DNA of 64,000 nt. Source: Aphidius gifuensis. Taxonomy: Eukaryota > Arthropoda > Insecta > Hymenoptera > Braconidae. Numbering within the stretch: position 1 is the first letter of the stretch; each line of letters starts with the position of its first letter. The position numbers and the translations under genes were made by a program. Below are positions 11,280 to 22,689 of this stretch, one piece after another. Location of the stretch: positions 9,858,001-9,922,000 of the forward strand of contig NC_057790.1 in the NCBI RefSeq assembly GCF_014905175.1, in the 5' to 3' direction. The notes under the pieces are model-generated. The model did not search any database, was not told the origin of the DNA, and saw nothing but the letters and a program-made list of their open reading frames with translations.

Positions 11280-12471
11280 TTATGTTTTTGATATCGCCGT
11301 TTTTATTAATGTTCTTATTTTATCAATCCGGTTCCGAGCTTTTATCAATGTCTTTTGAAGAACATCTGGTGCAATAGTTACGCCACCTGAAATATGTTTT
11401 TTTTATAAGACAAACTTGAAGTAATAATAAAACGAAAATGTTGATTGATTTTTGTTTCATACCTGGTTTATGTACACAACAAAGTTCGTTTTCACTCATG
11501 ACAATGCTAAACCTGGCTAGAGCAAGAGTTTCTTCTTCGTCAGATGGATCGGCAATTAAAAGATTACTAAAAAGAAGAAAAAAAAAAGTAATTGAAGTAA
11601 ACGTTAATTATGAATAGTTGTTTGATTTTGAAAAATGATTTACTCATTGAATATGGCAAAAGTTGCTGAACCCAGAATTCCTCTTATTGGAAGTGAAATT
11701 CTATTCGTTGGATGTACAAGGGTTGTTTTAGAATCGGGATTAAAAACAATTTCTGGCAGAGTCACTGAAAATAAAGAACAAAAATTAACATTACTTACAT
11801 TTTACAAGTTTTTAATTACCTCGGTTCGGAAATTGTGTTCATACGTGTAGATAAAGCTGCCATAAGTGCTCCAACGCATGCATCGAAAACAGACCCATCA
11901 GCATCAATACATTCCAAATCACAATAAAGTGCCCAGGATAGTTTATCTTTAGATATGCACAAATCTTTGAGATCGACAATCCCAGAATTAGTTAGTATAT
12001 CATCAATCATTTTGCTCATGGCTTGTGCTTGATCACTTGGTGGTCCTGGTCGATATTTTGATGAACAAAGTGCTGTTAATCCAACATTGGGAATAAAGGA
12101 TCCGCAATCTGGTGCATCAGATTTTGGACAACATAATTCCGCTTTTATCCCACATACCACTGTAGTATTGCCAAGTTTAAATATCGCAGAGCTGTCAGCT
12201 TGTGTTACTGATGATACATTGACACTGACTGGACGGAATGACAAGAACTCACGACCGTCAGGTCTAATATTTTCGGACTGTAAGTTAATTTTTTACAGTG
12301 ACAATAACTATTTATAAAATTAGATAGAATATCTTTATTTTTTTTTAGCTTACCAGGTAGTCTCGTAGATACTTAACAGGATAAATAGTTCTGAAAGACA
12401 TAAAAATATACAAGTAAACGATGATACTCTTTGTGGATTAAAAAAAATTCTTACTTGTATAAAGATGCCAT
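11280..12471 (-). CDS. EXOSC8: Exosome complex subunit Rrp43 / EXOSC8
   Basis: complement(join(11280..11386, 11463..11566, 11644..11764, 11845..12277, 12354..12390, 12455..12471)), 272 aa against 276 in human. It is one of the six RNase PH-like ring subunits of the RNA exosome, the 3'-5' RNA processing and decay complex; in animals this ring is catalytically inactive. Recognisable blocks: RPDGREFLSFRP near residue 21, KLGNTTVVCGIKAE, PNVGLTALCSSKYRPGPPS, DLCISKDKLSWALYCDLECI, and late LCCVHKPGGVTIAPDVLQ. All introns are GT-AG and phases agree. Exon 3 has two possible donors. CTACAC|GTATGA keeps the frame (continuing LTLPEIVFNPD); the donor 25 bases further on gives an early stop. Six small exons, introns of about 60-80 bp. 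Confidence 0.93.
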
Positions 12472-12479
12472 GATGTATG

Positions 12480-13960
12480 TATATTGTTTTTTTTTTTGAC
12501 GACAAAACCACAAATTTAATCTCAAAATTAGAAGTTATGTACAAGGCCTCAGCACTGAAATATATGTAGAGTGAAACCGGCATGGGAAACCTCATGCACA
12601 TGCGCGAATATTGAAGCACACACAAGGGCAAATTGGGCTTGAGGCCTGTTGAGGCCACGGAAGCCAACTTGAAACTATCTGCAGTGTAGAATTCAAAGAA
12701 ATAGAAAGTCCCTAGCGTTGTTTCCATATGAACACTATATATATAGTAATTCAATATTACCTGTTTGAATTATTCATAGAATTATAGATTACACGATAAT
12801 TATTTTGTAAAAAAGCTTAATTTCTGTAGTATGAATTATTAAAACCATATATATTTCAGAAAAACACATTTCACACATTTATATATTTGATAATGTCACT
12901 CACCAAAAAAAGTAAAATATTCGAAATTTTAAAATGCTAATACTAAACTTACACACGTGAAAATCGCTTTGAAAACTATAAATAGTCGAAAAAAAAGTTA
13001 GCTTTCAAATAAAATTTGATATTGCACAAAGCTTTTTTTATCACATATTCAAAGTTTGAAAATAATTTAAAATATTTTGTTATAAAAATATTTCATATAT
13101 TTATTACATGAATTAATTTAATATTTAAACATCGAAAAAAATTCTACAAAATTAAATGGATCAATAAGTTATATAAACATATGAATGTTTGAAATTTATG
13201 ATGTATGAAAGTGTTTAATGTGTATAAAATTTTTAGCTAAAACAAAACATGGTTTTATATCTTTTTCTTTTTTTTTGCTGAAAAAAAATAGTAAAAAGTT
13301 TCAATATTTGATTGAATGAAATGAAAATTATTAGGTTATTTTAGAATTATAATTTTTCGCAATATAAAATTAATAAGCAACAAAAAAAAGAGAAATGAGA
13401 ATAATCACGAGGTAATGAGAGTAGTGTAAAATTATTATGGGCTTTGTTATAAATTTGAGGGCGAGTTTTTCATACGTGTTTTTAGATGCAATACACATAT
13501 GCATACTACTCATAATCTACTCCAAGGTCGTCTTGAATTTGATCCATATTTTATTACAGTTAATTATTTTTTATATTAATAACGTATAGAAATAATATTA
13601 AATATCAAATATTAAAACCAGAATAAAAATCAAAATTATACAATAAATTTATTTATTATTTATTTATTTATTTAAATATTATAAGCCATAATTTTCAAAC
13701 ATATATATTTGATTTGAGTGACACATAATATGATATGACACGCATATGTGTATTGTATCTGAAAACACATATGAAAAACTTGCCCTAAGAATAAAATTTT
13801 TAGCAACGAAAAAAATTAATTTCAAATTAATTTTCAAAAATTAAAAAAACAGGCGCACAGTGGTAACTTAAAAATAAAGACGGGTTGATCGGGAGTAATC
13901 ACAAGTAACGTTCGGTATTTTTATTCATTAAAATATAATATCCATTATAAAATATGTCAT
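12480..13960. other. AT-rich intergenic region
   Basis: No gene, RNA or TIR element recognised. 12540-12740 is locally less AT-rich but its frame (12350-12754, minus) overlaps real EXOSC8 exons in the wrong frame. 12900-13960 is mostly A/T runs. Confidence 0.6.
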
Positions 13961-13971
13961 TGCTATATTTT

Positions 13972-14397
13972 CCCTGGTAGAAATAATCTCTCCGGATTTT
14001 CTCCGGATTTCTCTGGATTTCTCCGGATTTTCTCCGGATCTCTCCGGATTCCTCCGGACTTACTCCGGATTTCTCCGGATTTTCTACGTAATTGAGACTT
14101 CCGGAGATATGTACGGAGTAATCTCCAGACTATTTCTATAATATCTCCGGATTTTTTCCGGAATTTGACTTAAAAAAACAAACACAAAAAAATGGAAAAA
14201 TTAATAAGAAAAAGTAGAAATAAGAGTTTACATACGAAAAATAAAAAAGAAATTTTTTCTGAGAAAATCCGGAGAAAACCCGAAAAAACTCCGGAATAAT
14301 ATCTCCGGAAGTCTCAATTGCGTAGAAAATCCGAAGAAATCCGGAGAAAGTCAGGAGACAATCCGGAGAAAATCCGGAGAGATTATTTCTACCAGGG
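13972..14397. mobile_element. TIR element filled with TCCGGATTT minisatellite
   Basis: Ends CCCTGGTAGAAATAATCTCT / AGATTATTTCTACCAGGG, flanked by TT on both sides. Both arms are tandem TCTCCGGATT units in opposite orientation (13990-14100 and 14265-14390). One of a group with the same ends and different inner repeats. Confidence 0.85.
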
Positions 14398-14456
14398 TTT
14401 ATAAAAAAATTAATTTGTAAATTATTTAACTAATTAACAAGGTAATTGTCATAATC

Positions 14457-14538
14457 ATTCCGATTCGTAAATGCGGAGAAATTCGGAGTAATCGCGGAGA
14501 AATTCAGGAGAAATCGCGGAGAAATATTTTCACCAGGG
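14457..14538. mobile_element. Solo right end of a CCCTGG-type element
   Basis: Near-identical to 58190-58264: units of GGAGAAATTCGGAGTAATCG ending in ATTTTCACCAGGG. No left end nearby. Confidence 0.7.
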
Positions 14539-14689
14539 TGGTAATAATTAAAAAAAATTATTACTCATTTATCAATGAATTATCCTGTTTATCATTTTCT
14601 ATTTAATTATTTTTTTTAGAGATGTATTATCTAGTCTTTTAAGTATGAATTCTTTGGCATCAGATCAATCAAATAATCCAACACCTGGG

Positions 14690-14951
14690 GTGTTATTCTT
14701 GGTCCCGTATTACGGGGGTTATTGCGGGTCCCGCAATAACGATTTGCGACAAGAAATGTTAGTCGCGATAAAAAAATATGAAGGCACTTGTTGTTGCTTT
14801 CATGTGAAGCTGCCATAGTCGTATGCAAATGCAAAATTAAGGTAAAATTTTCATGAAAGCAACAACAAGCGCCTTCATGTTTTTCTATCGCGACTAACAT
14901 TTCTTGTCGGGACCCGCAATAACTCCTGCAATACGGGACCAAGAATAGCAC
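14690..14951. mobile_element. 262-bp MITE inside a coding exon
   Basis: Inverted ends GTGTTATTCTTGGTCCCG / CGGGACCAAGAATAGCAC and long arms (inner GCGACAAGAAATGTTAGTCG). No other copy was noticed in the window. Confidence 0.8.
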
Positions 14952-14955
14952 TTCT

Positions 14956-15148
14956 GGATAGCTATTCTCGACATAATTATCCCCTGTACCGGGGATAACA
15001 TGAAAACGCTTAAAAGCGATATAGTCGTTTGATGGAAACCATTGAAAAAGATACAAATAAAGCCATAAATTAAGGTGAATTTCCACTAAATAGTTATCCC
15101 TGTCGCCGGGGATAACTGAGGGGATAATTATGTCGAGAATAGCTATCC
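14956..15148. mobile_element. 193-bp MITE, copy 2
   Basis: Same element as 557-749 with about two differences. It sits 4 bp right of the previous MITE and interrupts the same exon. Confidence 0.9.
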
Positions 15149-15413
15149 TGATGCTAGTATGCAACCAACAAGTATAAATTTATTTCAAAGGTAAAAATTA
15201 TTATTTAAATTGTAATAATTTGAAATTTAATATTTATTGATTTTTCTTGATAGTTTGAAGAAAAAAACACTTCGTGAATTGACTGTTGTCTCAGTTGCAC
15301 ATACAAATATTCTACTGAAGGAACCAGTTGTCTACAGCAAACAGACACAAACTGCACAAGCAGCTCTAACATCCCATGACGATAAGTCATTAACAAATTA
15401 TAACTTTTTTTAA

Positions 15414-15694
15414 TAAAACTATTAAATTAATTTTATATTTCAAATTTTTTTCAATGAATAACTTTGAATTTAATCGATAATTCTCCACCAGATATTATAA
15501 TGATTAAGATAATTTTTGAATCATTTTTTATTTTTTAAATTACTCATTTACATTTACATTTACAATAAAGTTTTATAAATTTAGTCATAATAATATATAC
15601 GTTTGGCGAGAAAACCTACATATTCTCATATAAAAAAAAAATTTACGATCATAATATCAATAACGTGGTAATCATTTTTAACACTCATAGACTT
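15414..15694. other. AT-rich spacer
   Basis: Low-complexity A/T sequence with no gene seen. Confidence 0.5.
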
Positions 15695-15695
15695 G

Positions 15696-16182
15696 GGGCT
15701 CAAACTCACGACAAGCAACATTTCGCTTGTAAACATGGCCGCTGTTCCTACGGACCTACTGAGCATGCGCGAATCCGTGATTTCAGTATGAGCTGTGCTA
15801 TTGTCACGGTTCAAAAAATAAATAAATATAACCTTATTAAAATCTCAATATTGATGTTTTGATTAAATTTTGGAGTGTTTTTTAAATTCTTTTTTAATTG
15901 AACACTTTTGCTCAAGGTTTTGTTTATATATTTTTTTGTGTAATGTGGTGTCATGCCCAAATGTTTTTATAATTATTTGGTTTTTATTTTTGTAGCACTA
16001 CTGACTGCTGACTATTTACACTGCATATAAACGATATAAACACAGTGCCTCCGTGATTTAAATCACAAGTTCGACACTGTTGAACTTGTGACTTATCTCA
16101 CAGATTTGCGCATGCTCAGATCGCTCAGAATTATGTCGGCCATGTTTACAAGCGAAATGTTGCTTGTCGTGAGTTTGAGCCC
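15696..16182. mobile_element. TIR element with GGGCTC ends
   Basis: About 100-bp inverted arms starting GGGCTCAAACTCACGACAAG, with GCATGCGC-containing inner ends. Flanks suggest a TTG duplication. No coding frame. Confidence 0.75.
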
Positions 16183-16318
16183 TTGAAGAGAAAAAACTCA
16201 GATCCAAACATTCAGTAGCTCGCCTGTAACTCTCTTGGCTGTGGGACGTGGTAAGACGCACACGTTTCGTGATCAGCTCTTGGTTTTACGTATATTAGGG
16301 TACTCATGTGTCTAGCTG

Positions 16319-16388
16319 CCCGGGAAAAACGGTTTGTATACAACCATATACAACCATATACAATCGTATATAGATGTATATGGAAAGT
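16319..16388. mobile_element. Fragment of the CCCGGG minisatellite element
   Basis: Starts CCCGGGAAAAACGGTTTGTA and a few TATACAACCA units, like the left end at 33382. Cut off by the next MITE. Confidence 0.65.
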
Positions 16389-16592
16389 TGGGCAGCGTTC
16401 GATAGCTGGCCGAGGCCAAAAATCCGGCCAATTTTTTATTATGGTTTATTTTATATGTTCGTAGTGCCAGCACTGCTACATTGAAATTTCAAATATTTAC
16501 ATGGGATTTTCTCATAGTGAGTTTTTGATTTATCAAGTTGTCTTTCCATTGGCCCAGGCCGAGGCTCTCGGCCAGCTATCGAACGCTCCCTA
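16389..16592. mobile_element. TIR MITE with GCGTTCGATAGCTGGCC ends
   Basis: Inverted ends GCGTTCGATAGCTGGCCGAG / CTCGGCCAGCTATCGAACGC, about 200 bp. No coding capacity. Confidence 0.75.
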
Positions 16593-16747
16593 GATTGTTT
16601 TAGTGTCTTTGAATTGGGAAACGCACAATTCACCACGACGTCTGGTGGTAAATTTCGAGAAACTATCTCATCCAGTCATTCGCATGTAGTATACACAGTA
16701 TATATGCTAAATTAATATACAAATAATATTTTTACAAATAGTTTAAA

Positions 16748-17260
16748 ATGTCTGGTAGAAAATTTTCCCCAAAATTGATTAAAAAAAAAAAAACAAGACT
16801 TTACGTTTCTGGGTGCAACAGTAATTCCAGGAGAAATAGTCGAGATCTGAGTTTCTATGCATTTCCGACGTTAGACAAACAACAACCTGTCAAAGTAAAA
16901 AATTATTTCGGTGATTTTAACAAAATAAATCGGTGTGATAATTGGAAACGTGCATTAAAAATCAAAACAGTAAATAAAAAACCAATGGAATGCTCTCTTT
17001 ATTTTAGTTATTAGGATTATACGAAGAGTAAGTATACCTATCTATATGTAAACAAAACTCTAAATACTTCAACATCACAAGTAACAAGTTTTTGTTTGTT
17101 TTAAATAATTAGCTCTCGATGCATCAGAACCAATGCACATTTTTTTAAAAAAATGCTGTCCTATCATGTAATTCACCAACTGCTTATGATGAAAACAGAA
17201 ATTGTTGTTGTGAACCTGTCACTTTAACCTGTCATTCGTGTGAACGAAATACATATTTAT
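16748..17260 (+). pseudogene. THAP-domain protein remnant, zinc ligands altered
   Basis: The frame 16748-17014 (88 aa) carries a THAP-like pattern: SGCNSNSRRN, SFYAFP, then RCDNWKRALKI and ECSLYF. THAP domains are C2CH zinc fingers that bind DNA, found in host regulators and in P-element-type transposases. Here the expected first Cys (LYVSGC) is Tyr/Val and the final CSLHF is CSLYF, so two of four ligands appear lost. A stop follows at once. Coding-like sequence in another frame (AYDENRNCCCEPVTLTCHSC) continues to about 17258, suggesting a decayed gene. The opposite-strand SWIM remnant starts next to it. Confidence 0.6.
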
Positions 17261-17262
17261 AA

Positions 17263-17605
17263 AAATAAAACTTACAAAGAACAGTAAATAAGAAAAGCAA
17301 GGATATGTTTGCATTTTTCTTCTAGACCAGCTTTGCATGAACATGTTACTGATAATATTTCACCATTAATTTTTTTAAATCGACCTTCGATATCATGACA
17401 TGGTTCTTTTGGGATGAGATGTTTGTATACAAGTGGGCAGCGGCGAACACATGATACTCATCATTTGAATCAAATTTTACACCAATACTCGTAATATTTT
17501 CCGCATATATAATACAATTTTCTTCAAGGAAATTTCGTGAGGAATTCGTTTTTCGTGCCCATGACAGTATATATTCAATAGTTATTTTAATAACATTTTC
17601 TTAAC
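17263..17605 (-). pseudogene. SWIM zinc-finger protein remnant, frameshifted
   Basis: Read on the minus strand from about 17605: WARKTNSSRNFLEENCIIYA ... FDSNDEYHVFAAAHLY, then after a frameshift KEPCHDIEGRFKKINGEIL, leading to CSCKAGLEEKCKHILAFL. The C-x-C-x7-C-x-H spacing of a SWIM zinc finger is complete. Similar SWIM proteins, often of transposon origin and sometimes fused to THAP domains, are common in insects. Here the SWIM part lies on the strand opposite the THAP remnant, so they are not simply one gene. The frameshift and lack of flanking exons make it a pseudogene. Confidence 0.6.
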
Positions 17606-17689
17606 AAACACTAAAATTCTATGCTAATGGGATATACTTGACTGAATGTAATTAGTTTCTTTTTTTGCCAACTGCTTACAGCGATTGGC

Positions 17690-18045
17690 CACGCCCACAG
17701 TGCGTTTCCCAATACAACCATATCAACCATATACAGTTGTATATAAGTTTTTACAATCCATGGAGATGTATTAAACTCCATGATACAATCATATAAATTT
17801 GTATATACGTTTATACAATTATATAAACTTGTATATGAGATATAAACTGTTTGTATACAACCATATACAACTATATACAACCATATACGACTATATACAA
17901 CGATATACAACTATATACAACCATATACAACCATATACAATCATATACAACTATATACGATCAAATACAAACATATACAATAGTATATGGAAAGTTGATT
18001 ATTTGAGTGAGTTTGTATTTAACCATATACAGTTGTATATAACCG
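17690..18045. repeat. TATACAACCATATACAAC minisatellite
   Basis: Degenerate 9-18 bp units, partly in inverted orientation. Open frames rich in YNYIQ on either strand are by-products. Related blocks: 23545-23930, 33390-34318 and 35627-36200. Confidence 0.85.
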
Positions 18046-18196
18046 CAGTCCAATTCACAGGGCAAATTTTTTACAATTTAGGGCTTTTTTTTGCCGGTGA
18101 TGGCGCTTGTAAAATTTTTTTTTTTATAGATTTCATATACAAAAGCTCCACAAGCGCCGCCAGTGGAGGAAAAAAGCCCTAAATTGTAATGCCCTG
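18046..18196. mobile_element. MITE family A, right end cut
   Basis: Starts CAGTCCAATTCACAGGGC, ends at GCCCTG where family I sequence takes over. Confidence 0.8.
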
Positions 18197-18423
18197 TTTT
18201 TTTTACAATGCGCACAATACAAACATACTCTGACAAACATCATGTGTATAATGCTCTATTAGTGTTTGTCAGAGTATGTTTGTATTGTGCGCATTGTAAA
18301 AAAAAAGCGATACAAGTCGCGCACGTTACCCGGGTACTACTAGCGCCCCTCAATTATGCGGCGACCATATAGCGATACGGTTTTTTGAGGCAAGTTCGTC
18401 CTCTTGTATTTCTAGTCTTCTTG
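18197..18423. mobile_element. MITE family I, half copy
   Basis: Matches 9547-9868 from the inner palindrome (CATACTCTGACAAACA) to TGTATTTCTAGTCTTCTT. Confidence 0.75.
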
Positions 18424-18508
18424 TCTTCAAAGATCGTCTATGGAAGATCGTTGAAGATGTCGCTTTTGTCCGCATCAGTGACTATCACTGATGATCTTTG
18501 AAGATCTT

Positions 18509-19064
18509 GGGTGCATTCCTTTAATAAAAATTTTTTTTTGCTCTGCAATTTCGCCCTGTAATGCCGACCAAAATTTTATAGGAAAAAGCTGTTTCTCGTA
18601 GTGACAGTACTAGCACATGACATTATTTTTTTTGGCTTTCAATTATTGGAAGAATTACCTAAATGACTGTTCAATATTTATGTCAAACTGAAATAAAAAG
18701 AGAATTTACTTGTTGTCATTGCTTGTTATTGTCACATAGGTTGTACAGCAGTCCAATTCACAGGGCAAATTTTTTACAATTTAGGGCTTTTTTTTGCCGC
18801 TGATGGCGCTTGTAAAAATTTTTTTTATATAGATTTTACATACAAAAGCTTTACAAGCGCCGTGGGTGGTGAAAAAAAGCCCTAAATTGTAAAAAATTTG
18901 CCCTGTGAATTGGACTGCAGGATATTATCGTAAATGTTCAAAGTCTGGAGAATTACATAGAGAATTATATCACTTTTGTCGTTGTTTCTGTTTCTAGTTT
19001 TTAGTCGGTATTACAGGGCGAAATTGCAGAGCGAAAAAAAATTTTTTATTATAGGAACGCACCC
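18509..19064. mobile_element. MITE family C, interrupted by family A
   Basis: Ends GGGTGCATTCCTTTAAT ... AGGAACGCACCC. Homologous to the complete copies at 31592-31970 and 49449-49823. Contains the family A element 18749-18917. Confidence 0.85.
18749..18917. mobile_element. MITE family A inside family C
   Basis: CAGTCCAATTCACAGGGC...AATTGGACTG, flanked by CAG on both sides (18746-18748 and 18918-18920). Other family C copies lack it. Confidence 0.9.
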
Positions 19065-19105
19065 TTTCAAAGACCACTTTTTTTTGCCGTCAGTCCAATC
19101 CACAG

Positions 19106-19266
19106 CACCCGTATTCACGGGGCAAAATTGTTCTCATTAGGGCTTTTTTTTTCCGCTGATGGCGCTTGACAAAATTTTTTTTATATAGATTTCACATAGA
19201 AAAGCTTCACAAACGCTACCATCGGAAAAAAAACGCCCTCATGAGAACATCCTCTGAATACGGGTG
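19106..19266. mobile_element. MITE family B
   Basis: CACCCGTATTCACGGGGC...CTGAATACGGGTG. Complete inverted-repeat element beside another MITE. Confidence 0.85.
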
Positions 19267-19275
19267 CGGCACCGG

Positions 19276-19500
19276 CACCCGTATTCACAGGGCATTACAA
19301 TTTAGGGCTTTTTTCCTCCACTGGCGGCGCTTGTGAGCCTTTGTATGTGAATTCTATATAAAAAAAATTTAACAAGCGCCATCAGTGGCAAAAAGAAGCC
19401 CTAAATTGTATAAAATTTGCCCTGTGAATACGGGTGCCGTATTCAGATGATGTTCTCATTAGGGCGTTTTTTTTCCGATGGTGGCGTTTGTGAAGCTTTT
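19276..19500. mobile_element. MITE family A' plus family B half
   Basis: 19276-19436 is complete with CACCCGTATTCACAGGGC ends. It has family A inner arms but family B-like termini. 19437-19500 is half of a family B element. Confidence 0.8.
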
Positions 19501-21005
19501 CACAATACATTTTCTTTCAGATTATTTAGTTCAGTTAATTTATTAGATTCGCGTTCCCTTTTTGTTTATTTAATTAATTAAATTCAAGGGCGCGAGTAAG
19601 TTTTGTATTACGTTGTGGATTATTGAGATCACGTTATGTATTTTGGATTTACGTTTAAGTTTTGAGTTAAATAAATATTACGTTTTGGTTTTTGAGTATA
19701 AAAAATAATAATGTGTTTTGTTGCTTATTTAATTTGTGTATTAAATATTTTTTCTTGTGACTCCACTCAGCCCTTCTACCACAACCAGCACACTGAGTGA
19801 TTCTAGCGTCCCTCTTGGCTGATTGTTGGTGCGTTATTTTGTTATTTTGGTTATGTTCCGGTCGATGGATTTATTTATTCTTTCTATTTCGTATTTCTGG
19901 TATGAATGTGTTATGCCTTTTTCGAGTTTTAGGGCGAATTGAAAAGCTCATGATTTCAATTCATGCCTTTTTCGAGTTTTAGGGCGAATTGAAAACTCAT
20001 GATTTTAGTTCATGCCTTTTTCGAGATTTAGGGCGAACTGAAAACTCATGATTTTAATAATAAAATAACGATAATTGGTAATTTTGCATATTGAGTTTAG
20101 TTAGTTTTGTGTTTCGAGATAAATTAATGAATAAACCAAATAAAATACTTGATAATTAGTCCGAGAAGGTAACATGCAAAAATGTCACGTTACAGACCTC
20201 ATAACGAATACAAATTCTTTATAAAAAATTTATAAAAAAGAACAAGACACTTTCAGTTAACTTCACGTGGCAATGTCTATTCGTCATTCTATTGGCTGAC
20301 GCTGTCGACACATCCATTTTCATTAGTTCTCACACATACACGTTATACGTTCGATACATTCAATAAATCGATATATTCAAAATAGTGGCTAAGTTAATTT
20401 AATATGCAATTTAATAGTTATGAACACTATTGAGTACACTGTAAACAAAATAATAGAAAAATACCTTGCCTCTTTGTCACAGATGCAATAATGTCAAGTA
20501 TATTTTATTTATTTATCAAATATTTTCAATAAGAGTGCCATTGGAGTATGTTAACAAAACATTAACCAGATGCAACAATTAAATCAATGTCGAGTGTCAT
20601 TGTATCCGGTGTTAACATGTTGTTCCAACTATTAATACATCAACAACAGCATATACAACATTAAAATGGTCAAAACTTAATTGAAAATATTATTAAATCA
20701 AATACATTTCATCAAATTTTCAAGTTGATTTATTTATTTTTAAGAAAGTTATCACAAGTTATATATTTAAAAATAAAGTATTTTTTTCAAAAAAAAAATT
20801 TTTGTTTTTATTTTTTAACGCGTTAACTAATTATTATAAAAAAAAATTATTTGAAGGAAAATATGTATTTTTTAATTCTTTATATGATTGTATTTTTTTT
20901 TTTTCAATTTTTCGTGTTTGATTTTTTACCCATTCTAATTCGCGTTTTCTTGGGTTTCGAGCGCTAAGCGTGTTCTACGATCCGGACCCTCATATACGAA
21001 AATTT
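19501..21005. other. Intergenic, with a short tandem repeat
   Basis: No gene recognised. About 19915-20060 has three copies of a ~49-bp unit containing TTTTTCGAGTTTTAGGGCGA. 20750-21000 resembles 28650-28890 (both contain CTCAGCGTG / CTAAGCGTG near CCGGACCCTCA), an uncharacterised dispersed repeat. Confidence 0.55.
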
Positions 21006-21584
21006 TAGGGTGTGTTCCATAGAGGACCGCGGTCCACCAAAAATAAGCATGGTTTATCATGGTGAATTTAATTTCGTTGTAGTGTCAGCACTGCTATGTA
21101 TTAAAAACGTAAACAAACATAAACAAACGTAAACACCGAAAAATATAATTAACATATTACAAAGAAAAAAATAATTTGGCATAAAAAAAAATTGTCAACT
21201 GGAACGGTAGGTGTATATTGTTGTTATCTCAATTATTTAGCCTGTAAATTGTATTTTTTTTCAAAGTTATAATGCTTCAAAACATATCATAACTCAAATG
21301 TAAGGTTAGGACAGCACTTATATTTTTGTTATCTTCCAGGATCTTAAACTGGCTGATTTTGCTGTTCATTTTTAACAAGAACGTTACCATCTATATCAGT
21401 CAATAGATCATGTGTTTGAAGTGAAATTTTTCTTTCCATTTTGTTAACTGTTATTAACAAATTTATTGTTTTAATAATTTCATTCAGTACAAAATTCAGT
21501 AAGCATCACAACAACAATAACAATACATACATAGAAAGGTGCAAAAAAGGGTATACATGAGACTGGTTATTTTTTAGGGATTTC

Positions 21585-22053
21585 CATATATTTAATACTA
21601 CTATATTGCGCATCGCCTAGTGGGCTGTTCGGATTTATTACGGTGCCGACAATCTCTTTTCGCAGTCATACTCCTCGACAAAAATTTTTTGCGCATGTCC
21701 AAATAATCCGTTCGGTTCACACGTATACACAATGAATCTGTGTGCGTTGCCGAATTTTTCCTACCTTCCACTCGAATAATAATTCGGACATGCGCAAAAG
21801 TATGACTGCGACAGAGAGATTGTCTGCACCTGTATTCACAGGGCATTACAATTTAGGGCTTTTTTCATCTGCTGGAGGCGCTTGTGGAGCTTTTATATGT
21901 AAAATATATATAAAAAAAATTTTATAAGCGCCATCAGTGGCAAAAAAAAGCTCTAAATTGTATAAAATTTGCCTTGTGAATACGGGTGCTGCACCGTAAT
22001 GAATCCGAACAAAATCATACCCTATGGGCAATATAGTAGTATTAAATATATGG
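21585..22053. mobile_element. TIR element N inside family E
   Basis: Ends CATATATTTAATACTACTAT / ATAGTAGTATTAAATATATG. The family E copy at 59958-60619 is continuous at this point. A right-end fragment of N occurs at 49143-49232. Confidence 0.8.
21827..21988. mobile_element. MITE family A' inside element N
   Basis: CACCTGTATTCACAGGGC...TACGGGTG, TSD CTG at both ends (21824-21826 and 21989-21991). The N fragment at 49143 shows the empty site GTCTGCACCGTAAT. Confidence 0.9.
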
Positions 22054-22348
22054 GGATCCTTAGGAAGATTTTTAATTTTTATGGATTCACTCTGATTATA
22101 GCCAAAAAGGACCACGGTCCTCTGTGGAACGCACCCTTAGATACCCCTATATACTTTTGTCAGTTAATTTTTTTTTCAGTAAAAGAAGGAGAATAATATT
22201 AGTTAAATTTTTTTTATTCCAATCAATAATAAGTAGGGGTGATTAACTTATTATTGCAAAAAAAAAAATGGCAAAAAAAACCACTGAAATCCGCATCTTG
22301 ATATACCGAGCGGAACGGAGGTTTTGGAACGTACCCCAACGTTCTTGG

Positions 22349-22682
22349 GGGGTACGTTCCAAAAATCACTCGGAAGCCCAGAAGCGGCGCAGTAGACGGA
22401 AAAATATAGGGATAAAATAAACTGAAAAATTACTAAAGGTTACGGTAAATATTGTAAATTTCAAAAACAGTCATTTTGCATATGCCATTTGTTTTTGTTA
22501 CTCATTACAGTTGTCAAAAGTATTTCTATAATTATTATTAATAATTAAACAATAATATTTTATTGATGAGTGCCTGTAAAATTCATGAAAAAAAATCATG
22601 TCTACCACAACAAAATATCAAAAATTTTCTATGATCACAATCTTGCACTTCCGGGCTTCCGAGTGATTTTTGGAACGTACCC
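22349..22682. mobile_element. TIR element F (GGTACGTTCCAAAAATCACT ends)
   Basis: Inverted ends GGTACGTTCCAAAAATCACT / AGTGATTTTTGGAACGTACC, 334 bp, with no coding frame. Confidence 0.8.
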
Positions 22683-22689
22683 TAGGCAG

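Larger units (their letters stand above)
14620..15413 (+). pseudogene. 3' end of an unrecognised gene, exon broken by two MITEs
   Basis: A TTTTTTTAG acceptor at 14618-14619 opens a coding-looking exon (SSLLSMNSLASDQSNNPTP). It is interrupted at about 14690 by a 262-bp MITE and immediately by the 193-bp MITE, and resumes at about 15149 (DASMQPTSINLF). A CAAAG|GTAAAA donor (15190) and a GATAG acceptor (exon from 15254) join it in frame to LKKKTLRELTVVSVAHTN..., ending in NYNFF and TAA at 15411-15413, overlapped by AATAAA. The Ser/Asn-rich, then basic sequence is not a family I recognise. Either the gene died by insertion, or the MITEs are tolerated; the MITEs introduce stops in the translated frame, so I call it broken. 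Confidence 0.5.
21008..22136. mobile_element. MITE family E, with nested insertions
   Basis: Ends GGGTGTGTTCCATAGAGGAC / CCTCTGTGGAACGCACCC. The second copy, 59958-60619, lacks the insertion at about 21585-22053. Confidence 0.85.

Noticed and set aside
11820..11845. Longer EXOSC8 exon 3 using the donor at 11819
   Set aside because: It shifts the next exon into an early stop; the donor at 11844 restores the conserved protein.
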